Positions 26,752-35,707 of a stretch of 61,663 nucleotides of DNA are shown one piece after another. A model generated the notes under the pieces. It had not been told where the DNA came from. It saw nothing but the letters and a program-made list of their open reading frames with translations, and searched no databases. A program made the translations under genes and the position numbers. The stretch's first letter is position 1. Every line of letters starts with the position of its first letter. The DNA is from an uncultured Bacilli bacterium (lineage in GTDB: Bacteria; Bacillota_I; Bacilli_A; RF39; UBA660): NCBI GenBank assembly GCA_944332205.1, contig CALVJN010000006.1:1-61663 (forward strand), written 5' to 3'.

Positions 26752-26880
26752 ATGGATCAACAGAAAATGGGAATGTTTATTAGTGAGCTTAGAAAAAAAA
26801 ATAAATTAACCAAAAAAGAATTAGTTAATATGCTTGAAATAATGGATACTTCTGTATTTAAATGGGAAGGGCTTGTATAG
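26752..26880 (+). pseudogene. truncated XRE-family HTH gene
   Basis: ATG 26752 opens 42 codons that match the first four helices of XRE regulators: MGMFISELRKKNKLTKKELVNML..., then FKWEGLV and a stop, where intact homologues read SKWERG. It resembles the start of the intact regulator at 28556-29956 and is probably a dead relative. Confidence 0.6.
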
Positions 26881-27343
26881 TCCTTTTTTCTATGTTAACA
26901 TAAGGATACTATGGGAATATTTGAAGAAGATTATAAGAAAAATGAACATAAATTAAAAATGTTATATGGTACGTTTTTTTGCCGATTTAATATGGTTAAA
27001 TTATTCCTTTTCTAATCATAATTATCATAATACTATTGGTGAGAAATATTGAAAAAGCCCTAAAAAAAGAAGAATATATTAGTGTTGAAAAAGAAAAAAT
27101 AATAAAAAAGCTATGAGTATTTTAAACATTAGATATGATTTGAATATAGGTAATCACTATAAAGAAAGCTATCAAAATTTAAGTTGTGATTAATAATTCA
27201 AAAATAATGCAATTTTAAAGCAAAATTAAGACAAAAAAATTATTAAAAAAACATAGTAACTGATGTGATTGATACACTAGGTAAAACTTTTAGAAAGTTT
27301 TAAAATTTATGATACAATATTAATAGAAAAAAGAGGTGCTACG
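26881..27343 (+). other. decayed stretch without an intact gene
   Basis: Short frames such as MGIFEEDYKKNEHKLKML (from ATG 26911) shift frame and stop within 35 codons, and continue in a neighbouring frame (FFADLIWLNYSF). It looks like a degraded coding sequence, possibly the membrane part of the HTH gene before it. Nothing else is recognisable. Confidence 0.4.
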
Positions 27344-28095
27344 ATGTTAGATATAATATTCGATTTAGCTAAAATTCAAAGTAAGATATCTGGTTTTAAT
27401 AATCTATTAAAAACTCATATTATGAATATCTAATTAATGAATTTGGAGTTTTATTCACATATCACTCAAATCGTATTGAAGGAACTAATACTACTTTAAC
27501 TTTAAGCGATACAAAAAAAATTATAAATAATACTTATAATTTTAAAAGTGTAATTGATAGACATAAACAAAGAGAAATTAGTGAAACATTAAATCATCAA
27601 AATACTTTTAGATATATTTGTGAAATTATTAATAAAGATGAAGATATTATTACGATTATTAAGAAATTACATCAAATTATGGTAGTGGGAATTATTGTGG
27701 TGCAGGTAATTATAAAGAAAGAGAAACCTATTTAATTAATAGTAATGGAAATGAAATTAATTTTACGAAACCTCAATATATAGTATCTAGAATGGAAAAA
27801 GTTAAATAAAAATATGAAAATGAGTGGCAACAATTAACTGTATTTGAAAGAGCTGTAAGACTACATATGGCAATTACGAATATCCATTCGTTTATTGATG
27901 GTAATGGTAGAATAGCTAGACTAATTATGAATTAATTCACCTGTATTAATTAATGAAAGTCAAAAAATTTCTTACTATGCTATGATAGAAGAAATTAATG
28001 TAAATACTAATTATGAAGATAGTCCATTAAAATTGGTGATATTAAACTATTTAGTCAAACAGTACAACAATTATCATGCCATTTAAAAATATGCA
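27344..28095 (+). pseudogene. Fic-domain protein, multiply frameshifted
   Basis: Fic proteins transfer AMP or other groups to target proteins. ATG 27344 follows AAGAGGTG. Pieces in several frames read YHSNRIEGTNTTLTLSDT (the inhibitory-helix/flap region), KERETYLINSNGNEINF, and the Fic active-site loop HSFIDGNGRIARLIM. At least four frame or stop lesions (near 27432, 27690, 27808, 27935) break it. The Fic core is recognisable but cannot be produced. Confidence 0.8.
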
Positions 28096-28216
28096 AAAGT
28101 ATTTTGAAGAACAATATAAGCATATTTTTTTTACAATAAAAGAAGGAATAATTATGTAAAATTAAAAAATAATGTACATAGGAATAAAAATTTTAGAAAA
28201 AAATGAAATTAATATA

Positions 28217-28255
28217 CAAATTACCATTTTCTTAATCGAAGAATTGGTAATTTTG
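28217..28255 (+). terminator. hairpin downstream of the Fic relic
   Basis: CAAATTACCA and TGGTAATTTTG flank an 18-base loop and are followed by T-containing sequence. Possible old terminator. The rest of 28096-28507 shows no gene. Confidence 0.4.
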
Positions 28256-28261
28256 TTAGAA

Positions 28262-28278
28262 CATTTGTCAGACAAATG
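28262..28278. repeat. 17-bp palindrome
   Basis: CATTTGTC-A-GACAAATG is perfectly symmetrical. Its TTTGTCAGAC portion is repeated about 140 bp downstream (around 28407). It could be an operator for the adjacent HTH regulator, or a relic recombination site. Confidence 0.5.
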
Positions 28279-28503
28279 CTTATTTTATTCTGATTTTAAA
28301 AAATGAATTGTCATACAATCATCATATTTATTTTTTAAAGTCAGACATTTAGATTATTAAGATATCCTTATATTTAGGGGTAAACTTCCCACTTGATAGT
28401 TGTTTGTCAGACTTAGTTATCTTGTTTCTAAGAAGTACAGGATTTTTTACCTAAAACTTAAAATTTAAAAAATATCAAAATTAGACTATGGGATTATAGA
28501 ATA

Positions 28504-28537
28504 ATAAAAAACTCATTTTTTATTAGAAAAAATGAGT
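28504..28537 (-). terminator. terminator of the E5 HTH regulator
   Basis: ACTCATTTTT and AAAAATGAGT stem with a T-run on the minus strand, 20 bp after the regulator stop. Confidence 0.75.
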
Positions 28538-28555
28538 ATAAGTTTTATGCTTAAT

Positions 28556-29956
28556 CTAAAGTGTTATATTATCTAAAATATTGATTAATTCTTGATAATT
28601 ATTCTTTATTGAAATCTTATTTTTAATTTTAAAACTATTTCCTTCTACAATTTTGTTTTCAATTTCTTTTAGATAATCGTTATCCAGTTCAAAACTATTA
28701 TTTTTAATATTAATCTTTACATGAGTAATTTTATTATCTTCTAGCATATAAACTATTTCGTAATTGGTATTATTTACATTTTTAATCTTACGATTTATTT
28801 CATATTGTATACCGTTATGTCCATTATCAATCACTTCATTAAATAATTCTACTATCTCATTTTTTGTGATAACAGATAGTGTCAAATCTTTTAAATCATT
28901 AAGAGTAATTTTTTTATTAAACTGTTTTTCATTTAGAAAATATTGTAAGTTTTTTAAGTCATCATATACATCTTTGGGTGCATAACGCAAATCATTATCT
29001 CCATGAGGTACTAACCTGTTTTTATAATATTCTCTTTCTTCGTTAGTTAAATCAGGTTCATTGTTAAGTTTATGATTTTCTAAAAAACTTATTTGTTCTT
29101 TCATATAATCAGATTCATAAATAGTGGATAGGTCAAATCCTTCTATAAAATATGTATTATATCCAACATAATTTTTTTCATAGCTAGTGCCAATACCTAA
29201 AAAGTAAACATATCCTTCTTTGGAAGTAATACTTGCACTTTTAATAATGGTATGATCATATTTGGTAAAACAATAATTATTAGGGTTTTTATTTTTTGGA
29301 CCTAGCTCATATACTTCGTTTGATGAACATTTGTATGCTGTATAAAATAAACTATCATATCTTTTATAATAGTTATAATAGTTGTTCTCAGAATAATTAA
29401 TTTCATCTTCAATGTTATAATAAATAATTGGCTCTCTATGGTAAATGGATACAGCTATATAATCAAATAGTAATAATCCTCCAAAAACTAAAAAGGGAAT
29501 AGCAATGTGCCATAGTTTTGTCTTTTTATTCACAATAATAGGAATATAAGCTGTTATTAATGTGATGGTAATTATAGCTAATAAACGAAATGATGTATAA
29601 ATATTTAAGGTAAAAGAATAAAATATAAGAATTATACCAATTAGAAACGCTAAAAATATAAGTCTATCTTTTTTTCTTGTTCTTTGATTTTCTTCTAAAT
29701 TTTTCATTAATAAATCATCTACTTTCTCTAAAACATTTTCTTTTTTTATTTTTTCTCCATTTAATAATTCACTAATACTAACACCAAGTTCTTCAGACAA
29801 TGGTCTTAAAAGTGAAACATCAGGGCATCCTAAACCTCTTTCCCACTTGGATATAGCTTGAATGGTTACAGATAAAGATTCTGCAAGATCCTTTTGCGTT
29901 AATTTTTTTTCTTTTCTTAGTTGGTAAATAAATTTACCTATTTTTTCATAATCCAC
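28556..29956 (-). CDS. XRE-type HTH regulator with membrane segments
   Basis: An approximately 466-aa protein. N-terminal HTH (residues 1-60; KIGKFIYQLRKEKKLTQKDLAESL, then ISKWERG), which binds DNA. Next is a charged linker (70-95), three or four membrane helices (about 98-175), then an extracellular-looking Tyr/Asn-rich domain to the end. GTG 29956 is preferred because AAAGGAGG lies 7 bases before it; the longer frame from 29974 would start inside that site. It looks like a membrane-tethered sensor-regulator. Its likely targets are its own region and the E5 genes, but this is inference. Intact, unlike the HTH fragment at 26752. Confidence 0.75.
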   Translation of the reverse strand: MDYEKIGKFIYQLRKEKKLTQKDLAESLSVTIQAISKWERGLGCPDVSLLRPLSEELGVSISELLNGEKIKKENVLEKVDDLLMKNLEENQRTRKKDRLIFLAFLIGIILIFYSFTLNIYTSFRLLAIITITLITAYIPIIVNKKTKLWHIAIPFLVFGGLLLFDYIAVSIYHREPIIYYNIEDEINYSENNYYNYYKRYDSLFYTAYKCSSNEVYELGPKNKNPNNYCFTKYDHTIIKSASITSKEGYVYFLGIGTSYEKNYVGYNTYFIEGFDLSTIYESDYMKEQISFLENHKLNNEPDLTNEEREYYKNRLVPHGDNDLRYAPKDVYDDLKNLQYFLNEKQFNKKITLNDLKDLTLSVITKNEIVELFNEVIDNGHNGIQYEINRKIKNVNNTNYEIVYMLEDNKITHVKINIKNNSFELDNDYLKEIENKIVEGNSFKIKNKISIKNNYQELINILDNITL

Positions 29957-30311
29957 TAGTTTTCCTCCTTTCACATCAAGATTAACATTTGTATTTTTTT
30001 TTCACAATCAACTCTTCGTTTAATATTTGATTAAACTTTTAGTTTAGTTGTTTATTTTGAAAAAGTAGTTATTAACAATTATACCATGTAATGAATGTTA
30101 CAGTTCAGACTAAATAGAAATTTCTAAAATAAGAATTCCTTTTAAATAAAGGAATAGAAGATAAATTTGAGAAACAAACAATTGAATGTTTTAATAAAAA
30201 CTATAATTTAATTTTTAATAAAAAAAATAATAGAAATGATAAAGATAAGAGAAATAATCATGAAAATTAGAAAACTACAATAGGTAGTTTTTTCTTTAAA
30301 AAAAGGGAGGA
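29957..30311. other. intergenic region of E5
   Basis: A 355-bp AT-rich gap between divergent genes. It contains a short hairpin terminator-like element (AAAACTAC/GGTAGTTTT, about 30271-30292, followed by T) and the GGGAGGA site for the next gene. No coding sequence recognised. Confidence 0.5.
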
Positions 30312-30599
30312 ATGATAATTAATCATATCTATAAAAACATAAATAACGACAAGACTCATAAGATTTTACTAGGTGAGAATATGGAGGAATTTGTTTACTC
30401 ACAAGATTTAATCTTATCAGAAAAATATTTAAATTTAATATTAGAAAAATTTCTATCTAAAAAATTATATGAAGATAATTTCATTAGTTTTGATATTTAT
30501 GAAAAAATTAAGGAAGAAATTGACAATGAAATATCAGAAATTAGTCTAGAATTTAAAAATTTATTGAAAGATAAGAAAATAAAGATACAAAACTTGTGA
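30312..30599 (+). CDS. 95-aa protein upstream of the E5 recombinase
   Basis: A charged helical protein with GGGAGG before its ATG, ending 37 bp before the recombinase. SEKYLNLILEKFLSKKLYEDNFISFDIYEKIKEEI matches the pattern of the small protein in E4, suggesting the same SHOCT-like accessory family. Function unknown; position argues for a role in recombination. Confidence 0.65.
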   Translation: MIINHIYKNINNDKTHKILLGENMEEFVYSQDLILSEKYLNLILEKFLSKKLYEDNFISFDIYEKIKEEIDNEISEISLEFKNLLKDKKIKIQNL

Positions 30600-30636
30600 C
30601 TTAGAGTCATAATGCACACGAAAGGAGAGAAAGTAT

Positions 30637-32403
30637 TTGATTTTTGCTGAATACCAAAAATATAATTTATTAGAAGAAATTAAAAAAGAAATTTTATCAG
30701 GTAAATCGATTTATGATTTGAATTTAAGAGTTACTTTTTATGCTAGAGTATCTAGTGATAGTGATGAACAGGCAACATCAGTTGTGAATCAAGTGGATTA
30801 TTTTACGAACTTAATTAAATCAGCTCCTAATTGGATATTTATAAATGGTTATATCGATGAAGGTATAAGTGGTAAAAGTGTTAATAAAAGAGATGCCTTT
30901 TTACAGATGATAGAGGATGCCAAAAATGATCGGTTTGATTTAATTTTAACGAAAAGTGTTCCTAGATTTGCTAGAAATACTTTGGATAGTATTAAATACA
31001 CACAAGAATTATTAAAATATAGTGTTGGTGTTTATTTCTTAAATGATAATATTAATACTTTTTTATCTGATTCTGAATTCCGTTTAACTTTGATGGCAAG
31101 TATTGCTCAAGATGATTTAAGAAAGTTATCAGAGAATGTAAAGTTTGGATTAAAACAGTCAATTAAAAGAGGGGTAGTATTAGGTAGTAATAATATTTAT
31201 GGCTATGTAAAAAATAAGGGCACTTTAGAAATTGTAGATAAAGAAGCAGTTGTAGTAAAAAAAATATTTACTTTATATGATAGTTATTGTAGTTTAAAAA
31301 AGGTTTCTATTGCTTTAGAAAAATTAGGTTACTTTAATCGTAAAGGAAAAGTTTTTGATACAACTACGATTCGAAGAATTCTAATGAATCCGAAATATAA
31401 AGGTTATTATTGTGGTAATAAAACAACTGTCTTAGATTATAAATCAGGAATTACTAAAAAGGTATCTAAAGATAAATGGTTAATTTATAAAGATAATGGA
31501 AAAATCCCACCAATTGTAACAGAAGAATTATGGGATAGAGTAAATTATGAACTAGAAAAGAAACAGATTTGTTATAGTAATAAACAAAGACTAGTAGTTC
31601 GTTCCAATTATGCTTATAGTGGCAAATTGATTTGTAAGGAACACAATGTCGCTTATACTAGATCAGGTGTTAAAAAGGGAAGAGTAAATGATTATCATTA
31701 TTGGTCTTGTAGATTATATAAAAGAGGAATTGAATGCTGTGAGAGTCCTCTGTTAAAAGAAAATGAAATAGATATTTTATTTAAAGATATAATTAGTAAA
31801 TTTTTAAAGAATAAAGATAAAGTAAAAAAAAGCTTAATGAATAGAGTAAAAGAACATCATATCTATAGTAATCTTACTCAAAAGGTATCTAATTTAAATA
31901 AAAAATTAACGGAACTAGAAATAAAAAAAGAAAAACTACTGGAATTAGTTACTAATAACTTTATAACCAATCAAGAATTTAGTAAAAAGAATGAAAAGGT
32001 TAATATTGAAATGAACAATATAAAAGCAGAATTAAAAGATATTGAAATTAAAAATAATCATAAAGACAACTTTGAAGAAAAATTAGAAATTCTTTACAAA
32101 CAACTAGATAAAGAACTAGATATTGACTATAACTTTACTAGTTTTATGGATTTACTAATTGATAAAGTCTATGTTTCTAAAATCAATAATAATCGTAATC
32201 AGCTAAAGCTAGATATTTTATTAAAAACTGGTATTCATAGACCATTTCATTACGACAATAAACAATCCATCCAAAGTCAATTAATTAATTTAAAAAATGA
32301 TTATATAAAGTTTGCTTTAGACAAACTTAAAAATATTCCCTTAAACGACCATTATCTATATAGTAGCTTCACTTCCAGAAAAACCAATATCGACATCTCC
32401 TGA
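30637..32403 (+). CDS. E5 large serine recombinase; tail supplied by the host gene
   Basis: A 588-aa integrase with a TTG start after AAAGGAGAG. Resolvase domain about 28-175 (catalytic Ser39 in YARVS, DEGISGKSVNKRDAF, FARNTLDSIKYTQELL), recombinase domain about 195-310, zinc ribbon CKEH...C..., coiled coil, C-terminal DKVYVSKI. The right junction lies at codon 574; the last 14 residues and stop come from antisense of the binding-protein gene. If the element circularises, the frame would run instead into the left end and stop at a TAG about 15 codons later. The tail therefore differs between integrated and circular forms. Confidence 0.9.
   Translation: MIFAEYQKYNLLEEIKKEILSGKSIYDLNLRVTFYARVSSDSDEQATSVVNQVDYFTNLIKSAPNWIFINGYIDEGISGKSVNKRDAFLQMIEDAKNDRFDLILTKSVPRFARNTLDSIKYTQELLKYSVGVYFLNDNINTFLSDSEFRLTLMASIAQDDLRKLSENVKFGLKQSIKRGVVLGSNNIYGYVKNKGTLEIVDKEAVVVKKIFTLYDSYCSLKKVSIALEKLGYFNRKGKVFDTTTIRRILMNPKYKGYYCGNKTTVLDYKSGITKKVSKDKWLIYKDNGKIPPIVTEELWDRVNYELEKKQICYSNKQRLVVRSNYAYSGKLICKEHNVAYTRSGVKKGRVNDYHYWSCRLYKRGIECCESPLLKENEIDILFKDIISKFLKNKDKVKKSLMNRVKEHHIYSNLTQKVSNLNKKLTELEIKKEKLLELVTNNFITNQEFSKKNEKVNIEMNNIKAELKDIEIKNNHKDNFEEKLEILYKQLDKELDIDYNFTSFMDLLIDKVYVSKINNNRNQLKLDILLKTGIHRPFHYDNKQSIQSQLINLKNDYIKFALDKLKNIPLNDHYLYSSFTSRKTNIDIS
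32357..32358. repeat. E5 right core (TA)
   Basis: Right copy of the TA core, inside the recombinase frame on the plus strand and the binding-protein frame on the minus strand. Confidence 0.6.
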
Positions 32404-32646
32404 TAAAACAGCAGCTGTTACTTTGTCTGCTCCATTAGCAAGGGATAGTTCAATTTCTATACCAAAATCTTCAAAGAAACCTTCACTTATTGCAACATAT
32501 TGTGGTGCATAAAAAATACTATGTGCTACTTCGGCAACACTTACTTTTGTTAAATTATTTTCTTTTTTGTTGTTGTCATATAATGTTATTAGACAAATAC
32601 AAAATATTAGCAAAATACCTAATGTAGTAACTATTTTTTTTCTCAT
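32359..32646 (-). pseudogene. ABC substrate-binding protein, N-terminal fragment (1 of 3)
   Basis: ATG 32646 after AAGGAGG. Signal peptide (MRKKIVTTLGILLIFCICLITL; a lipobox-like Cys is possible), then SIFYAPQYVAISEGFFEDFGIEIEL and SGDVDIGFSGSEATI, the start of an NMT1/THI5-like binding protein. Joined through the TA and GTTC cores to the other two pieces it forms a 330-aa frame. First gene of the ABC operon. Confidence 0.9.
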
Positions 32647-32674
32647 AATAACCTCCTTAAAATAATTACAGTGT

Positions 32675-32702
32675 ATTATATGCTTAACATAAAAAATGGC
32701 AA
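32675..32702 (-). promoter_or_regulatory. promoter of the ABC operon
   Basis: Minus strand TTGCCA (32702-32697), 16 bp, TATAAT (32680-32675), about 30 bp before the binding-protein ATG. No riboswitch fold was seen in the short leader. Confidence 0.65.
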
Positions 32703-32768
32703 ATAACACTTGGTTTTACATTTTTTATATTTTTGTTCATATATATTATTGAAAGGAGTGTATAAATA

Positions 32769-32805
32769 TTGGAAAGTAATATATATATTGTGCAAGCAGG
32801 AGATA
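32769..32805 (+). pseudogene. LysM protein, N-terminal fragment (1 of 2)
   Basis: TTG 32769 follows GAAAGGAG by about 9 bases and encodes ESNIYIVQAGD, the first half of a LysM motif. A short foreign extension stops at 32839. It continues at 35699 with DTLYGIAKKF; a single core copy gives a 276-aa frame with five LysM repeats. Confidence 0.85.
32797..32805. repeat. E6 left core
   Basis: CAGGAGATA, identical to 35699-35707; it encodes the GD of the first LysM. Inside the element it is followed after one base by the arm AATTTTTATG (32807-32816). Confidence 0.85.
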
Positions 32806-32903
32806 GAATTTTTATGGGGAATAATGCAAAAATCTTTTAATTTATAAAAATAGAGACAAAATTATTAAAAATATGATAAACTGATTAAGTAGAGGTGGTA
32901 TAA

Positions 32904-33710
32904 ATGGAATATACATGCAAGGACGGAACTAAAGTAATAGTGAATGGTGATGAAGTGCAGTATGGTGAAAGTGCAGTACGAAAAAATGTAATAGGAGCAA
33001 ATTTTATTCATGGTACTTTTCGTGGTGGTTATCTTTCTACATTTAATGGTTGTTTCAGCGACGAATTAATTAATGTAGAATCAGGGCTTGGAGATATTGT
33101 TAGTGCAAAAATAGGAGATATTAGTGTTGCTTATGAGATGTTGAAATCAAAAATTGGTACTATTGATAGTTCAAATATATTTGAGTTAGCACAAATAGTT
33201 TTAGAAACTGTAGATGATTTCTTTGGAGGTTTTGATAATATTGATGAGAGAATGAATTATTATTATCCTGATGATTTTGTGGAAAGTGAGAATAATAAAA
33301 TTTCTGATTTGAAAGGTACTGGAGCAGCCATGTGTGTAGAAAGGGCTGCTGTTTCTCAAAATTTATTAAAATCTTTGGGTATAAATAGTTTTATGAAAAT
33401 ATCTGGTATTACAAAAAATAATAATAAAGAGGTACATAGCTATAATTTGCTAGAATATGATGGTAGATTTTATATATTTGATTCATCAATGCCTAGTTTA
33501 ATAAATGGACAAGCAAATCCTTTAATAGCAGAAATAGATAGAGAAACTTTTGATTTATTAAGTGCTCCTATATCTGGTATAGGAATATCAACTACAGTAT
33601 CACATTATAATCCTTATCGAGATATTGATGTTACCATTACTTATGATAGTGGAAGAGACAAAAGTATAGAAGTCAATTCTTTAGGCGAAGAAAAGGGTAA
33701 ACATCTATAA
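32904..33710 (+). CDS. transglutaminase-like protein
   Basis: A 268-aa protein without a signal peptide. The C-terminal half has the papain-like transglutaminase triad in order: Cys in AAMCVERAAVSQNLL (about 143), His in EVHSYNLLEY (about 176) and Asp in FYIFDSSMP (about 190). The N-terminal half is unrecognised. Family members are transglutaminases or cysteine peptidases; the substrate is unknown. AGAGGTGG precedes the ATG and a terminator follows (33733-33782). It is the only cargo gene of E6. Confidence 0.75.
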   Translation: MEYTCKDGTKVIVNGDEVQYGESAVRKNVIGANFIHGTFRGGYLSTFNGCFSDELINVESGLGDIVSAKIGDISVAYEMLKSKIGTIDSSNIFELAQIVLETVDDFFGGFDNIDERMNYYYPDDFVESENNKISDLKGTGAAMCVERAAVSQNLLKSLGINSFMKISGITKNNNKEVHSYNLLEYDGRFYIFDSSMPSLINGQANPLIAEIDRETFDLLSAPISGIGISTTVSHYNPYRDIDVTITYDSGRDKSIEVNSLGEEKGKHL

Positions 33711-33732
33711 TAGCTAAAAATTAATAATTTAA

Positions 33733-33782
33733 AAAATTATCTTAAAGTTTAGTATAAATCTAAATTTAGGATAATTTTTTTT
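33733..33782 (+). terminator. terminator after the transglutaminase-like gene
   Basis: AAAATTATC and GATAATTTT pair across a loop that contains a second AAA/TTT helix, then a T-run. The remaining bases to 33940 are AT-rich without a gene. Confidence 0.65.
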
Positions 33783-33947
33783 AAAAATAGATTTTCAATT
33801 ATAAGAAATAATTATTATTTAGTTTTTTAGATATTGCAATATAAATATTTTATTTTATTTTACACAAATAATATATTTTAATTATGTTAAATAATGTTAC
33901 TAAAAATAAAGTTAACACCATAGATTTAAATGGAGGTATTAAACTCT

Positions 33948-34127
33948 ATGGTTAAATATAAAGTTAATTTTAAGTTTAAAGAAAATGGAAGGTCTTTAAA
34001 TCAGATAGTAACTGAAATATTAAAAATAAAAATAAATAACATAGTTAATAAGACTTGTAATATTTTAAAGCTAGAATTATCACTCAAGAGTAATAATTAT
34101 TTTCGAGTAGGAGAAAGAAAAATTTAA
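33948..34127 (+). CDS. 59-aa accessory protein upstream of the E6 recombinase
   Basis: A small basic protein; ATG 33948 is chosen because GGAGGT lies ten bases upstream. VNFKFKENGRSLNQIVTEIL is its most structured part. Its TAA overlaps the recombinase ATG (TAATG), so the two are coupled. Its position is as in E2-E5, but its sequence is different from those small proteins. Confidence 0.6.
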   Translation: MVKYKVNFKFKENGRSLNQIVTEILKIKINNIVNKTCNILKLELSLKSNNYFRVGERKI

Positions 34128-35689
34128 TGATTGAAAATAATAATTTTAAAGTAGGATTATATATAAGATTATCGAGAGATGATGGAAATATTGAATCTGA
34201 TAGTATTGTTAGTCAAAGAAGTTTATTAAGTCAATATGTTAAAGAAAATAATTATATAGTAGTAGATGAATATGTTGATGATGGATTTTCTGGAACTAAT
34301 TTTGATAGACCAGCATTTAAAGAAATGATGAAGGATATTGAAATAGGAAAAGTCAATATGATTATTACCAAAGATATGTCTAGATTAGGTAGAGATTATA
34401 TTGGTACAGGGGAATTAATTGAAAAGTATTTTCCAAATAATAATATAAGGTATATTGCAATTAATGATGGTATAGATACTTTTATAGATAATACTAATAA
34501 TGACATAGCACCTTTTAAAGCTATAATGAACGATATGTATGCCAAAGATATTTCTAAAAAAATAAAAAGCAGTTTATATTCAAGAATGAAAGATGGTTTA
34601 TATGTATCTGGAAGATGTCCTTTCGGTTATAAAAAAGATCCAAATAATAAAAATCATTTAGTAGTAAATGAAGAACAAGCAAGTGTCGTTAGATTGATCT
34701 ATGATTTAGCATTAAAGGGCAATACATATCATTATATAGCACAATACCTAACTAAAAGAAAAATTAAAACTCCAGCATCTTATTATAATTATGTATGGAA
34801 TACAAAGTGTAGTAATAACTGTATATCACAAGAATATGGAGTATGGGTTGATACTACAATTAAATCAATTTTAACTAATCAAATATATGTAGGGTATACA
34901 GTACAAGGTAAAACCAAAAAAATTAATTATAAACTTAAAAAGACATTTAAAAACAACCCTAATGATTATATTGTGGTTGAAAATACTCATGAAGCAATAA
35001 TAGATAAAGATACTTTTAATTATGTGCAAACTCTACTGCCAAAAAATGTTAAAAGGCCAGAGAAAAAAAGATTTTATTTATTAGATGGGCTTTTATATTG
35101 TGGAGATTGCAAGCATCGTATAACGATTAGATATCAAAATAAGACTGGAAGAAGTTATACTACTTGTGATTATTATAGAACATATTCAAAATACCATGTG
35201 TGTACTACTCATACAAATAATTATGAAGTATTAGAAAATGTTATTTTAGTTAATGTAAGAGAAGTTTGTAAAAAATATTTAGACAAAAATAAAATAAAAG
35301 ACTCTATTGATAATATAACTTTTAAAGATAATACTATAAAGATAAAAAAACAAATTGAAATTTTAGAACTTACAAATAATAAATTAATCCAAAGCTTAGA
35401 TAAAACATATATGGATATGTTAAAAGGTATTATTGATGAAGAACAATATATAAGAGTAAATGAAAGTTTAAAAAGAGAAATTAATAATAATAAAAAGAAT
35501 ATTACAAATCTTAAAAATGAAAGTATAGAATCAAATAAAATAAATAATAAACAAATAGAAAAATATATTAATGAATTTTTATCATTAGAAAATCCAAGTA
35601 GAGAGTTAATAGCTAATTTAGTAGAAAAAATCTATATCTATCAAGATAAAAAGTTGGATATTATATTTACATTTAAAAATATTACATAA
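34127..35689 (+). CDS. E6 large serine recombinase
   Basis: A 520-aa TnpX/TndX-like integrase. Resolvase domain about 6-160: Ser16 in YIRLS, VDDGFSGTNFDRPAF, ITKDMSRLGRDY. Recombinase domain about 165-300, zinc ribbon CGDCKHR...C...C (about 327-365), coiled coil about 395-480 and C-terminal EKIYIYQDKKLDIIFTF. Intact. It ends 10 bp before the right core. It differs clearly from the E1, E2/E3 and E4/E5 enzymes, so four recombinase lineages meet in this region. Confidence 0.92.
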   Translation: MIENNNFKVGLYIRLSRDDGNIESDSIVSQRSLLSQYVKENNYIVVDEYVDDGFSGTNFDRPAFKEMMKDIEIGKVNMIITKDMSRLGRDYIGTGELIEKYFPNNNIRYIAINDGIDTFIDNTNNDIAPFKAIMNDMYAKDISKKIKSSLYSRMKDGLYVSGRCPFGYKKDPNNKNHLVVNEEQASVVRLIYDLALKGNTYHYIAQYLTKRKIKTPASYYNYVWNTKCSNNCISQEYGVWVDTTIKSILTNQIYVGYTVQGKTKKINYKLKKTFKNNPNDYIVVENTHEAIIDKDTFNYVQTLLPKNVKRPEKKRFYLLDGLLYCGDCKHRITIRYQNKTGRSYTTCDYYRTYSKYHVCTTHTNNYEVLENVILVNVREVCKKYLDKNKIKDSIDNITFKDNTIKIKKQIEILELTNNKLIQSLDKTYMDMLKGIIDEEQYIRVNESLKREINNNKKNITNLKNESIESNKINNKQIEKYINEFLSLENPSRELIANLVEKIYIYQDKKLDIIFTFKNIT

Positions 35690-35698
35690 AAATTGTAT

Positions 35699-35707
35699 CA
35701 GGAGATA
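35699..35707. repeat. E6 right core
   Basis: CAGGAGATA with the arm CATAAAAATT four bases before it. The LysM reading frame resumes here. Confidence 0.85.

Larger units (their letters stand above)
26570..32358. mobile_element. Element E5, serine-recombinase element with Fic relic
   Basis: 5.8 kb inserted in the binding-protein gene. From left to right: a truncated HTH gene, an unrecognised decayed stretch, a Fic pseudogene, a membrane-linked HTH regulator (minus strand), a 95-aa protein and a 588-codon recombinase whose frame crosses the right junction. The common core is only TA. No long terminal inverted repeat was found. Confidence 0.82.
32806..35707. mobile_element. Element E6, serine-recombinase element in the LysM gene
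   Basis: 2.9 kb with a 9-bp core at each end. Arms AATTTTTATG (32807-32816) and CATAAAAATT (35685-35694) are exact inverted repeats. Their distances from the core become equal if the crossover dinucleotide is the GG inside CAGGAGATA. Cargo: a transglutaminase-like protein, a 59-aa accessory protein and the recombinase, all rightward. Confidence 0.88.

Noticed and set aside
2865-35689. The recombinases as transposases of one prophage
   Set aside because: No capsid, tail, portal or terminase genes are present, and the enzymes belong to four distinct lineages with separate att sites.
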